Assembly: GCF_029076695.1 (NCBI RefSeq)
Contig: NZ_JARFIK010000001.1
Location: 620,001-684,000, forward strand
Direction: 5' to 3'
Length of the DNA: 64,000 bases
DNA from: Adlercreutzia equolifaciens
GTDB taxonomy: Bacteria; Actinomycetota; Coriobacteriia; Coriobacteriales; Eggerthellaceae
Shown piece after piece: positions 42,220-50,038 of this stretch (position 1 is its first letter; each line of letters begins with the position of its first letter). The notes under the pieces were generated by a model, which did not search any database, was not told the DNA's origin, and worked only from the letters and a program-made list of their open reading frames with translations. The translations under genes and the position numbers were made by a program.

Positions 42220-43143
42220 CTACTTCTGGAAGAAGCTGTCGAGCAGCTCGAGGAACACGTCTATGACGGGCGCTACGCGCTCTTCGTCCTCGGTGCGGTA
42301 GATGGCGCATTCGCGGAAGAAGGCGCCATCTCCCCTCACGGGAAGGAGGGCGTAGCTCGGATTCTTCGCCAGGTAGCGCAGCTCTTTGCGTGCGGCCGGC
42401 AGCACGAGGACGGTGTCTTGCTCAACGGCGAAGATGCCGTCGGTGAAGTTTTGCACCGACAGGATTTTTGTTGGGGGATCAAAGCCGCGGGCAACGCAGG
42501 CTTCTCGAATAGCCTGCCAGCCGGGAACGAAGACGTTGTTGACACTCGAGAGCATTTTCACGAACGTGAGTCCTTCGAGCTCTTCGATATCGACCGCTGT
42601 GCGACCGGCGAGGGGGTTGTCGCAAGAGACGATGGCCACGAACGGCTGCTCGGCCAGAAGGCGCGAGGTCAGCTCGGAGGGGAGGGGTTCTTCTTGCGCG
42701 AGAATGTCGATGACGATGTCCGCTTCATTGCGCAGAAGTGCCTCGGTTCCCCGTATCGCAGCATCGAAGTTAAATACCAGGCTCGCGTTGCCCTGGGCCT
42801 CTAGTTCCCCCGTTGCCAGGGAAACCATGGTGACGAGCGCCTCGTTCGGTTGGATGTCAAGGCTCAAGCGCAGCGGCCTGCGGGATTTGAGCATCTTAAT
42901 GGTGCGCTTCGCTTCTTCGTACTGCTCTACGATGGCCGCCGCTACGCCCCGAAAGTAAAGACCCTCTTCAGTGAGGGTAGTTTTCGTGTGCCCGCGCTTG
43001 AGGAGCTGGGTATGGAAATCGGCCTCCAGAATGGAGATGTGCTTGCTCAGCGTCGGCTGCGCCAAATGGAAGTGCCGGGCCGTGGCGGTGAAGTTGAGCG
43101 TGTCTGCAAGGTGAACAAACTCACGAAGGTATTCCAGTTCCAT
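42220..43143 (-). CDS. LysR-family transcriptional regulator
   Basis: 307 residues. N-terminal winged helix (LREFVHLADTLNFTATARHF, about 5-24; AQPTLSKHISILEADF) and a LysR substrate-binding domain (about 90-300). GAAGGGG before the ATG. It is divergent from the Mo-enzyme operon at 43433, so it probably controls that operon in response to the enzyme's substrate. This differs from the membrane LuxR regulators attached to the flavoproteins. Confidence 0.9.
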   Translation of the reverse strand: MELEYLREFVHLADTLNFTATARHFHLAQPTLSKHISILEADFHTQLLKRGHTKTTLTEEGLYFRGVAAAIVEQYEEAKRTIKMLKSRRPLRLSLDIQPNEALVTMVSLATGELEAQGNASLVFNFDAAIRGTEALLRNEADIVIDILAQEEPLPSELTSRLLAEQPFVAIVSCDNPLAGRTAVDIEELEGLTFVKMLSSVNNVFVPGWQAIREACVARGFDPPTKILSVQNFTDGIFAVEQDTVLVLPAARKELRYLAKNPSYALLPVRGDGAFFRECAIYRTEDEERVAPVIDVFLELLDSFFQK

Positions 43144-43432
43144 GACTTGCCCCTTCCCCCTGCTGCCACGTCTGGCTGTTAGGGCGTATTCTACCACTGA
43201 GCGGGGGTCATATCGCTTGCCAGACCGTGCATTCCCTTTTTCAATGAGGTTATTCTGACAAACTATGACGAGCCCTTCATGATGAGCGGGAATACGGGCG
43301 CAGCGCATTCGCTCTTTCAATTTCTCAAATGACCTTCCCCTTTCCATACTGCTAGGTATCCGGGCCAAAGGGCCGGAACCGTCGGGCCGCTGTGGCGGCC
43401 TCGAAATAGGGAGAGAAGGAAGGAGAGGCTCT
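43144..43432. promoter_or_regulatory. Divergent control region, LysR / Mo-enzyme operon
   Basis: TAGAAT on the minus strand (43193-43188) is a likely -10 for the LysR gene. AAGGAAGGAGAGG before 43433 is a strong ribosome site for the Mo enzyme. I could not assign a clear T-N11-A LysR site or a plus-strand promoter; CATACT near 43350 is a weak candidate. Confidence 0.4.
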
Positions 43433-46400
43433 ATGAGTAAGCTCAATCTCTCGCGGCGCAGCTTCGTGAAGACCACCCTGGCTTCCGGCGCGGCCGTTGC
43501 GGCGGCAGCGGGCGCTGGTGTCTTGGGCGGCTGTGCGCCCCATGAGCTGGGAAACACCGGCCAGTCTGCGGCAGCGCCGGACGTAGTCGGGGAGTACGAC
43601 GAGGGGTGCGAATTCATTCGCTCGTGCTGTCGAGCCTGCGGAAAGATGGAGTGCGGTGTGTGGGTGGTCGTCAAGGACGGGCGCGCCATTGCCATCGAGG
43701 GCGACCAGAGTGCGCCCCAGAGCCGCGGTAACTGCTGCTGCAAATCGCAGTCGTCGCTGCAGGCCGCCTATCATCCCGATCGTCTGTACCATCCCATGAA
43801 GCGCACCAACCCCAAGGGAGAGGAGCCCGGTTGGGAGCGCATTAGCTGGGACGAGGCCATCGAGATGTGCGCCAAGGGCTTCGGGGAGATCACCGAGAAG
43901 TACGGCCCGCAGGCCTTGATGACCCTCTGTGGCACGAGCCGCATCTGGTCTATGGGCGGCTATGCCGGCATGAAGATTCTGCTGGGTACCCCCAATGGCT
44001 CGCTGGCATCCCAGATCTGCAAGGGACCGCGTCATTTCACAGGCCAGCTGATCGATCAGCTGGGAAGCTATTGGATGGCCGTCAACGACGGTCCTCGTGT
44101 GTACTTGCAGTGGGGCACGGGCGTTGAGGCTTCCAACTACGACGACGCCTGCCGTACGGGCGTCGATGCCTCCAACAACGCCGACGTGCACATTCTCGTC
44201 GACCCCCGCGAGGGGCGTCTGGGTAAAGAGGCCGACTATTGGCTGCAGATTCGCCCCGGCACCGATCATGCGTTGGCCCTGGCTTGGCAGAAGATTGTTA
44301 TCGACAACGACCTGTACGACCATCTGTTTGTTCAGCGCTGGTCGAATGCGCCCATGCTGGTGGTGGACGACATGGAGCCGAGCGGCGGTTGGGTGGTCGA
44401 TGGCGCCGGCGGTGTGGATATGAAGACGAAGCTGCTGAAGGAGTCCGACATCATCGAGGGCGGTCGTCATCAGCGATTCATGGTATGGGATCTCAACAAG
44501 GCCGCGGCCGGCAAGACGGGCAACGACGCCCTGAGCTACCTGGACTCCGAAACCACTCAGTGGGAAGGCGAGGAGTTCGCTGGCTACACGCTGGATGAGT
44601 GCGAGTACCTCGAAGAGTACGGCGCTTACATGCCGCCGCCCTCTCAATTCGTCAGTGTGAATCCTGCGCTGGAGGGTACCTATGAGGTGACCCTGCTCGA
44701 TGGCACGACCCATACGGCGCGTCCGGTATGGACCTATATGCTCGAGTCCCTCGAGGAATGCACCCCCGAGTGGGCGGCAGAGATTACAGGGGTGGATGCC
44801 GACCTCATCGAGGAGGCCTGTCTGGTGTGGGCCACGCCGCGCAGCCAAGACCAGTACAACGACGACGGTACCTTGAAGTTCGGCAACGGCGGTATCCATT
44901 TCCAGCTTGCGACCGATCAGGTGGGCAACTGCGTGCAGACGATCCGCACCCTCACCTACTTGAGCTACCTGACGGGCAACGAGGATTCCCCGGCAGGCAA
45001 CCGAGGCCCGACTCGTGCCCCCGCCGTCGGCGTGTTTCAGGCGGCTCCCGAGGCGCCGGTGCTCGAGTTTATGTCCGCCTACCCCTATCCCTCGGGGACC
45101 ACGATGTACGACATGCAGTCCGCCCAAATCTCCAACGAGAAATTCCCGATGCTGTCTTGGTACAACCAGTGGACCGATGCCACGTGCAATTGGCGCTCGG
45201 CCTTGGGCGAGTACGGCCCCTACCGCATTCGCGGCGGTCACGATTCCGGCTCCACGTTCATGAACATGTCGAATTCCGATTTGGCCTGGCGCGCTCTTAA
45301 ATCCATGGACTTCTGGGCCGCCAACAACTTGTGGCACCATCCGGTAACCGACATGGCCGACGTGCTCATGCCGGCGCAGCATTGGCTCGAGGTCAACCAC
45401 GGACGCGTATCCCAGGGCGCTTCGGGTGGTATCGGCGCCACCATCAGGGCTATCGAGCCGCCGGTGGACACGATGTTCGACCCGGACTTCTACACGGCGT
45501 ACGCCAAGGCCATCGGTGTACCGTGGTTCGACGCCGAAGGTTGGTCCACCTGGCCTGATGCTGACGAGAAGCTCGATTTTGCTATTAAGATCGGCAATTC
45601 CACCATGGACGCCCAGGGCTATACCGAGCACTTGGCTGAAAGCTGGGACGAGTACGCGCAGAAGTTCCAGGAGCATGGTTGGTGGGATGCCAAGAAGGTC
45701 ACGCCGGACAACTGGGGCACCTATCACCGTTGGGAGACGGGCAAGATGCGCCAGCGCGCCGCGGGCATTATGAACGACATCTATCCCAGCATGGGCTTCG
45801 GCTTCTTGACGGCCACGAGCCGTATGGAGTTCTGGCCTGTGTCGCTGGAGTCCCTCGATATCAACAACGAGGGACATGGCAGCTGCACCTACGAGAGCGA
45901 CATCATGCCCCATTACCGGGAATCGGCCCATACGCCGGTTGCCGACCCTGAGCGCTATGCGGAGTATCCCTTCGTCGTGACGACGGGTCGCCGTATTCCG
46001 GTGTACTTCCACTCCGAGCATCGCCAGCTGCCGTGGTGCCGCGAGCAGTGGCCGGTCCCTCGCATGGAGATCAATCCGGAGGATGCCGCCGAACTCGGCA
46101 TCGAGCAGGGTGACTGGTGCTGGATCGAGACACCCGAGGGCGCCATTCGGCAAACGGCTGATCTGTATTACGGCATTAAGAAGGGCACGATAAACCTCGA
46201 GCACAACTGGTGGTATCCAGAGCTGCCCGGTCCTACGCGCGGGTCTACGCTCTCGGATTGCAATTTGCTTAACGACCCCGACAATCAGGACCATATTATC
46301 GGATCGCAGGTTATGCGCGGTTACCTGGCGAAGGTGTACAAGGCAACGCCGGAGAACTGTCTTGAGCGCACGGGTTCCGACAGCGTGGTTCCTGTGGCTC

Positions 46401-46489
46401 CGGAGGACGGCACGCCCATTATTGCCAGCGCTACCGACGAGCGTCTGAAGGAATGGCTGCCCGACTACGATATCCGTAAGGAGGCGTAA
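43433..46489 (+). CDS. Tat-exported molybdopterin oxidoreductase, catechol dehydroxylase-like
   Basis: Catalytic subunit of the DMSO-reductase superfamily, 1018 residues, binding bis-MGD molybdenum and one [4Fe-4S]. Tat signal LSRRSFVKTTL (about 6-16) with Cys34 of LGGC as possible lipobox. The Fe-S site is CCRACGKMECG (Cys65/66, 69, 74) plus Cys101-103 in GNCCCKSQSS, followed by AAYHPDRLYHPMKRTNPKGE. Cys in GSLASQICKGPR (about 185-196) is a candidate Mo ligand. The Fe-S motif and length recall the catechol dehydroxylases of Eggerthella and Gordonibacter, an inference from memory rather than alignment. Three bases before the DmsB-type subunit; LysR regulator divergent. Confidence 0.85.
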   Translation: MSKLNLSRRSFVKTTLASGAAVAAAAGAGVLGGCAPHELGNTGQSAAAPDVVGEYDEGCEFIRSCCRACGKMECGVWVVVKDGRAIAIEGDQSAPQSRGNCCCKSQSSLQAAYHPDRLYHPMKRTNPKGEEPGWERISWDEAIEMCAKGFGEITEKYGPQALMTLCGTSRIWSMGGYAGMKILLGTPNGSLASQICKGPRHFTGQLIDQLGSYWMAVNDGPRVYLQWGTGVEASNYDDACRTGVDASNNADVHILVDPREGRLGKEADYWLQIRPGTDHALALAWQKIVIDNDLYDHLFVQRWSNAPMLVVDDMEPSGGWVVDGAGGVDMKTKLLKESDIIEGGRHQRFMVWDLNKAAAGKTGNDALSYLDSETTQWEGEEFAGYTLDECEYLEEYGAYMPPPSQFVSVNPALEGTYEVTLLDGTTHTARPVWTYMLESLEECTPEWAAEITGVDADLIEEACLVWATPRSQDQYNDDGTLKFGNGGIHFQLATDQVGNCVQTIRTLTYLSYLTGNEDSPAGNRGPTRAPAVGVFQAAPEAPVLEFMSAYPYPSGTTMYDMQSAQISNEKFPMLSWYNQWTDATCNWRSALGEYGPYRIRGGHDSGSTFMNMSNSDLAWRALKSMDFWAANNLWHHPVTDMADVLMPAQHWLEVNHGRVSQGASGGIGATIRAIEPPVDTMFDPDFYTAYAKAIGVPWFDAEGWSTWPDADEKLDFAIKIGNSTMDAQGYTEHLAESWDEYAQKFQEHGWWDAKKVTPDNWGTYHRWETGKMRQRAAGIMNDIYPSMGFGFLTATSRMEFWPVSLESLDINNEGHGSCTYESDIMPHYRESAHTPVADPERYAEYPFVVTTGRRIPVYFHSEHRQLPWCREQWPVPRMEINPEDAAELGIEQGDWCWIETPEGAIRQTADLYYGIKKGTINLEHNWWYPELPGPTRGSTLSDCNLLNDPDNQDHIIGSQVMRGYLAKVYKATPENCLERTGSDSVVPVAPEDGTPIIASATDERLKEWLPDYDIRKEA

Positions 46490-46492
46490 CCC

Positions 46493-47218
46493 ATGACACG
46501 ATACGCAATTCTCACCGACCTCAATCGCTGCGTGGAGTGCCTTGCATGCTCGGCGGCTTGCAAGACGCGCAACGAGGTAAACATCGGACAGTTTCGCCTC
46601 AAGGTGCTTCGCGTGGGCCCCACGCTGGTGAGCAACCGCCAGGCGAAGGGCGGCATGGGCTGCGAGACCTACTTCCTGCCCATGCAGTGCCAGCATTGCG
46701 AGAACGCCGACTGCGTGGCAGTGTGCCCTACGGGCGCGTCCATGAAGATGGACGATGGCACCGTGCAAATCGACGCAGATCAGTGCATCGGCTGCCAGTC
46801 CTGCGTGAACGCGTGCCCCTACGGCGTGCGCTTCATGAACGACGACAAGGGCGTGGCGGAGAAGTGCAACCTTTGCGCCGAGCGAACGGCGGCGGGACTC
46901 TTGCCCTCCTGCGTCCAGCAGTGCGGCGGTCGCGCCCGCTGGTTCGGCGACCTGGACGGCGACCTTGGCGATTTCGAGGGACCTGCCGATGCGAAGACCT
47001 TCTCCTACGAGGAGGGAAGCACTTACCAGGAGGTTCGCGATGCGCGCATCAAGCTGCGCGATTACGTGCAGCCCTGGGACGAGAGCGATGTGCACGCCCT
47101 TCCCGACGCGGGCGCCGGCCCTTCGCATCGCTACCTCTTGCGCGGGCGCGAGTGGCAGAGCGATATCGACTACCAGATGCCCAGCGACGACTGGGATAGG
47201 TACAAGCTGACCGTGTAG
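46493..47218 (+). CDS. DmsB-type four-cluster ferredoxin subunit
   Basis: 241 residues, no signal peptide, so it should be exported by hitch-hiking on the Tat partner. Four Cys sets: CVECLACSAACKT; CQHCENADCVAVCPTGAS; CIGCQSCVNACPYGV; CNLCAERTAAGLLPSCVQQC, as in DmsB/PhsB-like proteins. Electron-transfer subunit for the Mo enzyme, coupled by a 3-base gap. The C-terminus (RLRDYVQ-type, RYLLRGREWQSD) is family-like. No membrane anchor gene of NrfD type follows; a haem membrane protein comes at the end of the operon. Confidence 0.92.
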   Translation: MTRYAILTDLNRCVECLACSAACKTRNEVNIGQFRLKVLRVGPTLVSNRQAKGGMGCETYFLPMQCQHCENADCVAVCPTGASMKMDDGTVQIDADQCIGCQSCVNACPYGVRFMNDDKGVAEKCNLCAERTAAGLLPSCVQQCGGRARWFGDLDGDLGDFEGPADAKTFSYEEGSTYQEVRDARIKLRDYVQPWDESDVHALPDAGAGPSHRYLLRGREWQSDIDYQMPSDDWDRYKLTV

Positions 47219-47224
47219 GCTCGA

Positions 47225-47261
47225 GGGCTCCGCTGCCGGTACGGCACGGGCGGCGGAGCCC
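47225..47261 (+). other. Intercistronic stem-loop
   Basis: GGGCTCCGC (47225-47233) pairs perfectly with GCGGAGCCC (47253-47261) just after the ferredoxin stop, followed by CGCATATTT. Could lower expression of the accessory genes relative to the enzyme subunits or protect the upstream mRNA end. Confidence 0.5.
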
Positions 47262-47290
47262 CGCATATTTGCCCTGACGAGGAAGGACAG

Positions 47291-48406
47291 GTGGGATCTG
47301 TGGCGAAGCGCAATTACTTCGGCGTGCTCGACGAGCTCGACAGCATGGCGCTTTCGGTGCACCAGAACCGGTGCATTCAGGTGCGCAACGGCAACGTGTC
47401 GTGCCTTCGCTGCGCGACGGTCTGCACCTCGGGCTGTCTTTCGATCGTCGATGGCGAGCTTGTTGTCGACCAGCAACGCTGCGTGGGGTGCGGCACGTGT
47501 GCCTCCGTTTGCCCCACGGCCGCTATCGGGGTTCGCGTTCCCTCCGATGCGCAGCTGCTGGACCACTGCGTGCGCGCAAGTCGCCAGGGCGTCCTGCGCA
47601 TTGTGTGCCATAGCGCTCTCGAGGCAGATGGCGAAGAGGGGACGTGCGAAGGGGTTCCCGTTGTCTGTCTCGGGCGCCTTAACGAGTCCTTGCTGGTTTC
47701 GTTAGCCGCAGAGGGCATCGGGGAGGTTGAGCTGGTGTGCGGCACATGTGAGCAGTGCAGCTACCGTCCGGGCCGGGTGGCGGCCGAGACGGCATGCACT
47801 TCTGCGCAGAATCTTCTTAAGGCTTGGGATCGCGCCTTCGCCTGGTCATTCGTAACCCGAGAATCCTCTCGCAGGCTGCCGCTCTTTCCTCCCACTCCCT
47901 CCTCAGCGGCAGTCTGCGAGAGGGGTGTCTTCGTTACGAAGCCAACGCCACGGCGAGCCCACGTCACGGGAGACGGCACCCTCCCTCATTTTCTGCCCGA
48001 ACGTCATGAGAGCATCATCGATGCCCTCGCCGATCTGGGAGAGCCTGTAGCCGAGCGGGTTGAAAGTCGGCTCTGGGGCACCGCGTCCATTGACCGAAGT
48101 CGGTGTCGGGGCTGCCGCTTGTGTTCGGTGTTCTGCCCGACGGGCGCTTTGTGGCGCATCACCGAAGCCGATGGGACCGTGGGCCTTGTGCACTATCCCG
48201 CCGATTGCGTTCAGTGCCGCTGTTGCGAGCAGGTATGCCGCCAGGGGGCGATCAAGGTTGTCGGCGAGGTGGCCACCGATGATCTGCTGAGCGGGCGGGG
48301 CAACGTATTGGAGGTGGCAATTCCGCTGCGCGATCCGCAGGATCCCGACTTGATGCGTCGAGCGGTGCAGGAAAGCTGTCGGGCCGTCGTAAGTGAGAAA
48401 CGCTGA
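47291..48406 (+). CDS. Multi-cluster Fe-S protein of the Mo-enzyme operon
   Basis: 371 residues from the GTG at 47291; a second GTG at 47300 is equally possible. Two ferredoxin-like modules frame a middle domain. N-terminal: CLRCATVCTSGC and CVGCGTCASVCPTAA. Middle (about 95-180) has RIVCHSAL, VVCLGRLNES and LVCGTCEQCSYR, a Cys pattern like hydrogenase/heterodisulfide-reductase delta-type domains. C-terminal: CRGCRLCSVFCPTGA and CVQCRCCEQVCRQGA. At least four [4Fe-4S] clusters. No export signal, so a cytoplasmic electron carrier, possibly linked to enzyme maturation or to the helicase-like genes downstream; role unknown. Confidence 0.8.
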   Translation: MGSVAKRNYFGVLDELDSMALSVHQNRCIQVRNGNVSCLRCATVCTSGCLSIVDGELVVDQQRCVGCGTCASVCPTAAIGVRVPSDAQLLDHCVRASRQGVLRIVCHSALEADGEEGTCEGVPVVCLGRLNESLLVSLAAEGIGEVELVCGTCEQCSYRPGRVAAETACTSAQNLLKAWDRAFAWSFVTRESSRRLPLFPPTPSSAAVCERGVFVTKPTPRRAHVTGDGTLPHFLPERHESIIDALADLGEPVAERVESRLWGTASIDRSRCRGCRLCSVFCPTGALWRITEADGTVGLVHYPADCVQCRCCEQVCRQGAIKVVGEVATDDLLSGRGNVLEVAIPLRDPQDPDLMRRAVQESCRAVVSEKR

Positions 48407-48438
48407 GTTGAGAAGACTTCAACGAGGAGGAGAGTGTC

Positions 48439-49287
48439 ATGAGCGGACAAAACGAGTCTGTGTGGGAAGACGATCGTTCCTGGGAATTCGAAGACTACGA
48501 TCCCTTCGCGTCCGATGAGGAGGATATCGCGGAGCCGGAGCAGTATGGGGACGGTGAGGCGGTCGATCCAGAGTACAGCCCCGAGGCAGCGAGCAATCTC
48601 GATACCCCTACGACTGCGGAAGACGAGTGTGTCGATGACCGCCCGGCCGCGGAGCGTATCGCCGATCTGATGTCGTCTATGGGTTTGCGCGCGGCCACGC
48701 TGCGCCGCGTCATCGCCCTGTGCGAGCAGCCGCGGCGAGCCGGTGACGTCAACGACCACATCGATCTTCTCCAGGAGCATACGTACTCGGTGTTCTCGCC
48801 GGCAAACCTTTGCGCACTCCTTGAACGCTCGGGCGCGTTGCAGCGTGTCAACGAGGACGGGAGTCCTTATAAAGAGGATGCGGCAGCTCCCCGTGCCATC
48901 GTCGACGAGGACGGTCTGGAGTACCTTGAGGTGACCCAGGCTCCTCCGGTTTATTGGGTCGCAACTCCTGCGGGACTGCAGGCTGTGGCCAATTACGAGC
49001 CAAGTGCCGAGATCTGGGCCCTGCTGCATGATGACAGCACGTATCTGCCCATTTACGAACGCGTGCTCCGTTTGTGCGCCCAGCAAGACGGGGCCACCAT
49101 CGCTGCTATTTCCCAAGCGGTGGACAGCGATCCTCTGGTGCAGAATCCGCGCTATCTCGGTTTGTACTTCGTTGAAAGACTCGAACGCGTCGGTGCCCTC
49201 GAATGGGCCAGTCCCTGGCGCATCACCCCGGCGGGCTCCTGCGTTCTCGATGAGTTGTCCGCTGCTGTCGTATCCGTGCAACGCTAA
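48439..49287 (+). CDS. Unknown acidic protein with paired helical/winged-helix-like domains
   Basis: 282 residues, no signal or membrane segment. Residues 1-70 are acidic and likely disordered (EFEDYDPFASDEEDIAEPEQ). Two similar units follow: about 75-180 (LRRVIALCEQPRRAGDVNDHI .. VYWVATPAGLQAVANY) and about 190-280 (YERVLRLCAQQDGATIAAIS .. PWRITPAGSCVLDEL). Each looks like a winged-helix unit whose wing contains a TPAG turn. I do not recognise a named family. AACGAGGAGGAG precedes the ATG. The gene is 13 bases before the TorD gene. Confidence 0.75.
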   Translation: MSGQNESVWEDDRSWEFEDYDPFASDEEDIAEPEQYGDGEAVDPEYSPEAASNLDTPTTAEDECVDDRPAAERIADLMSSMGLRAATLRRVIALCEQPRRAGDVNDHIDLLQEHTYSVFSPANLCALLERSGALQRVNEDGSPYKEDAAAPRAIVDEDGLEYLEVTQAPPVYWVATPAGLQAVANYEPSAEIWALLHDDSTYLPIYERVLRLCAQQDGATIAAISQAVDSDPLVQNPRYLGLYFVERLERVGALEWASPWRITPAGSCVLDELSAAVVSVQR

Positions 49288-49299
49288 GGAGGGTGCCCT

Positions 49300-49995
49300 A
49301 TGTCGCACACTATGGATATCTTGACCGCGCAGGAGCGAGGAGAGCTTGCTGCCCTCTGCCGTTCGCGGGCTCTGACCTATCGGATGCTCGCGCGGCTCTT
49401 CCAAAAGGAACTGGATGAGTCCTATCTGGATGTGCTCAGCGCGATGCGCTACCCCGTATCCACGGGCAATCCCAAGGTGGATGCGGGATACCGGGCCATT
49501 GCCACCTATCTCAGCGGCCGGTGGGAGAACACGGTCGAAGAACTTGCCATCGATTACGCGCGCACGTTCCTTGGATCGGGCATTGACGCCTATTCGGCGG
49601 CTTATCCCAATGAGAGCGTTTACACGTCGGAGCGTCGCCTGCTTATGCAGGAGGCGCGTGACGAGGTGCGCGCCATCTACCGCAGCGAAGGGCTCGAGAA
49701 GCTTTCCGACTTTGCCGAGTGCGACGATCATCTTGGCGTGGAGCTCGAATTCATGGGCGAGATGGCGGCTCGAACGGCAGCGTCTTTCGAGGCGGCCGAC
49801 GACGTCGAGGGAGTGCGCCTCCTGGCGGTGCAGCGCCATTTTCTTGAGGATCATCTGAGCAATTGGGTCCCGATGATGTTGGAGGATGCCCGGAAATTTG
49901 CCCGCACGGGGCTTTACCAGGGGCTGGCGCAGCTTACCGAGGGATATTTGGCCAACGAGGCGGAGCTGCTGGGTGAATTGATCGAGGAGGATTGA
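49300..49995 (+). CDS. TorD/DmsD-family Mo-enzyme chaperone
   Basis: 231 residues, all helical. Family motifs: YARTFLGSG (about 90-98), YPNESVYTSERRLLMQEA (about 105-122), DDHLGVELEFMGEM and FLEDHLSNWVP (about 187-197). Binds the Tat signal and the apo-enzyme until molybdenum cofactor is inserted, presumably for the 43433 enzyme. AAGGAGG lies nine bases before the ATG. Confidence 0.92.
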   Translation: MSHTMDILTAQERGELAALCRSRALTYRMLARLFQKELDESYLDVLSAMRYPVSTGNPKVDAGYRAIATYLSGRWENTVEELAIDYARTFLGSGIDAYSAAYPNESVYTSERRLLMQEARDEVRAIYRSEGLEKLSDFAECDDHLGVELEFMGEMAARTAASFEAADDVEGVRLLAVQRHFLEDHLSNWVPMMLEDARKFARTGLYQGLAQLTEGYLANEAELLGELIEED

Positions 49996-50038
49996 GCTTT
50001 TCCCGCGGTGACGGAGGAGTGCAGAGAAGGGAGCCGGG

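Noticed and set aside
43352-47611. 1419-codon open frame on the minus strand
   Set aside because: Exact antisense of the Mo-enzyme and ferredoxin genes; low-complexity His/Ala/Arg product, no ribosome site; typical shadow in GC-rich DNA.
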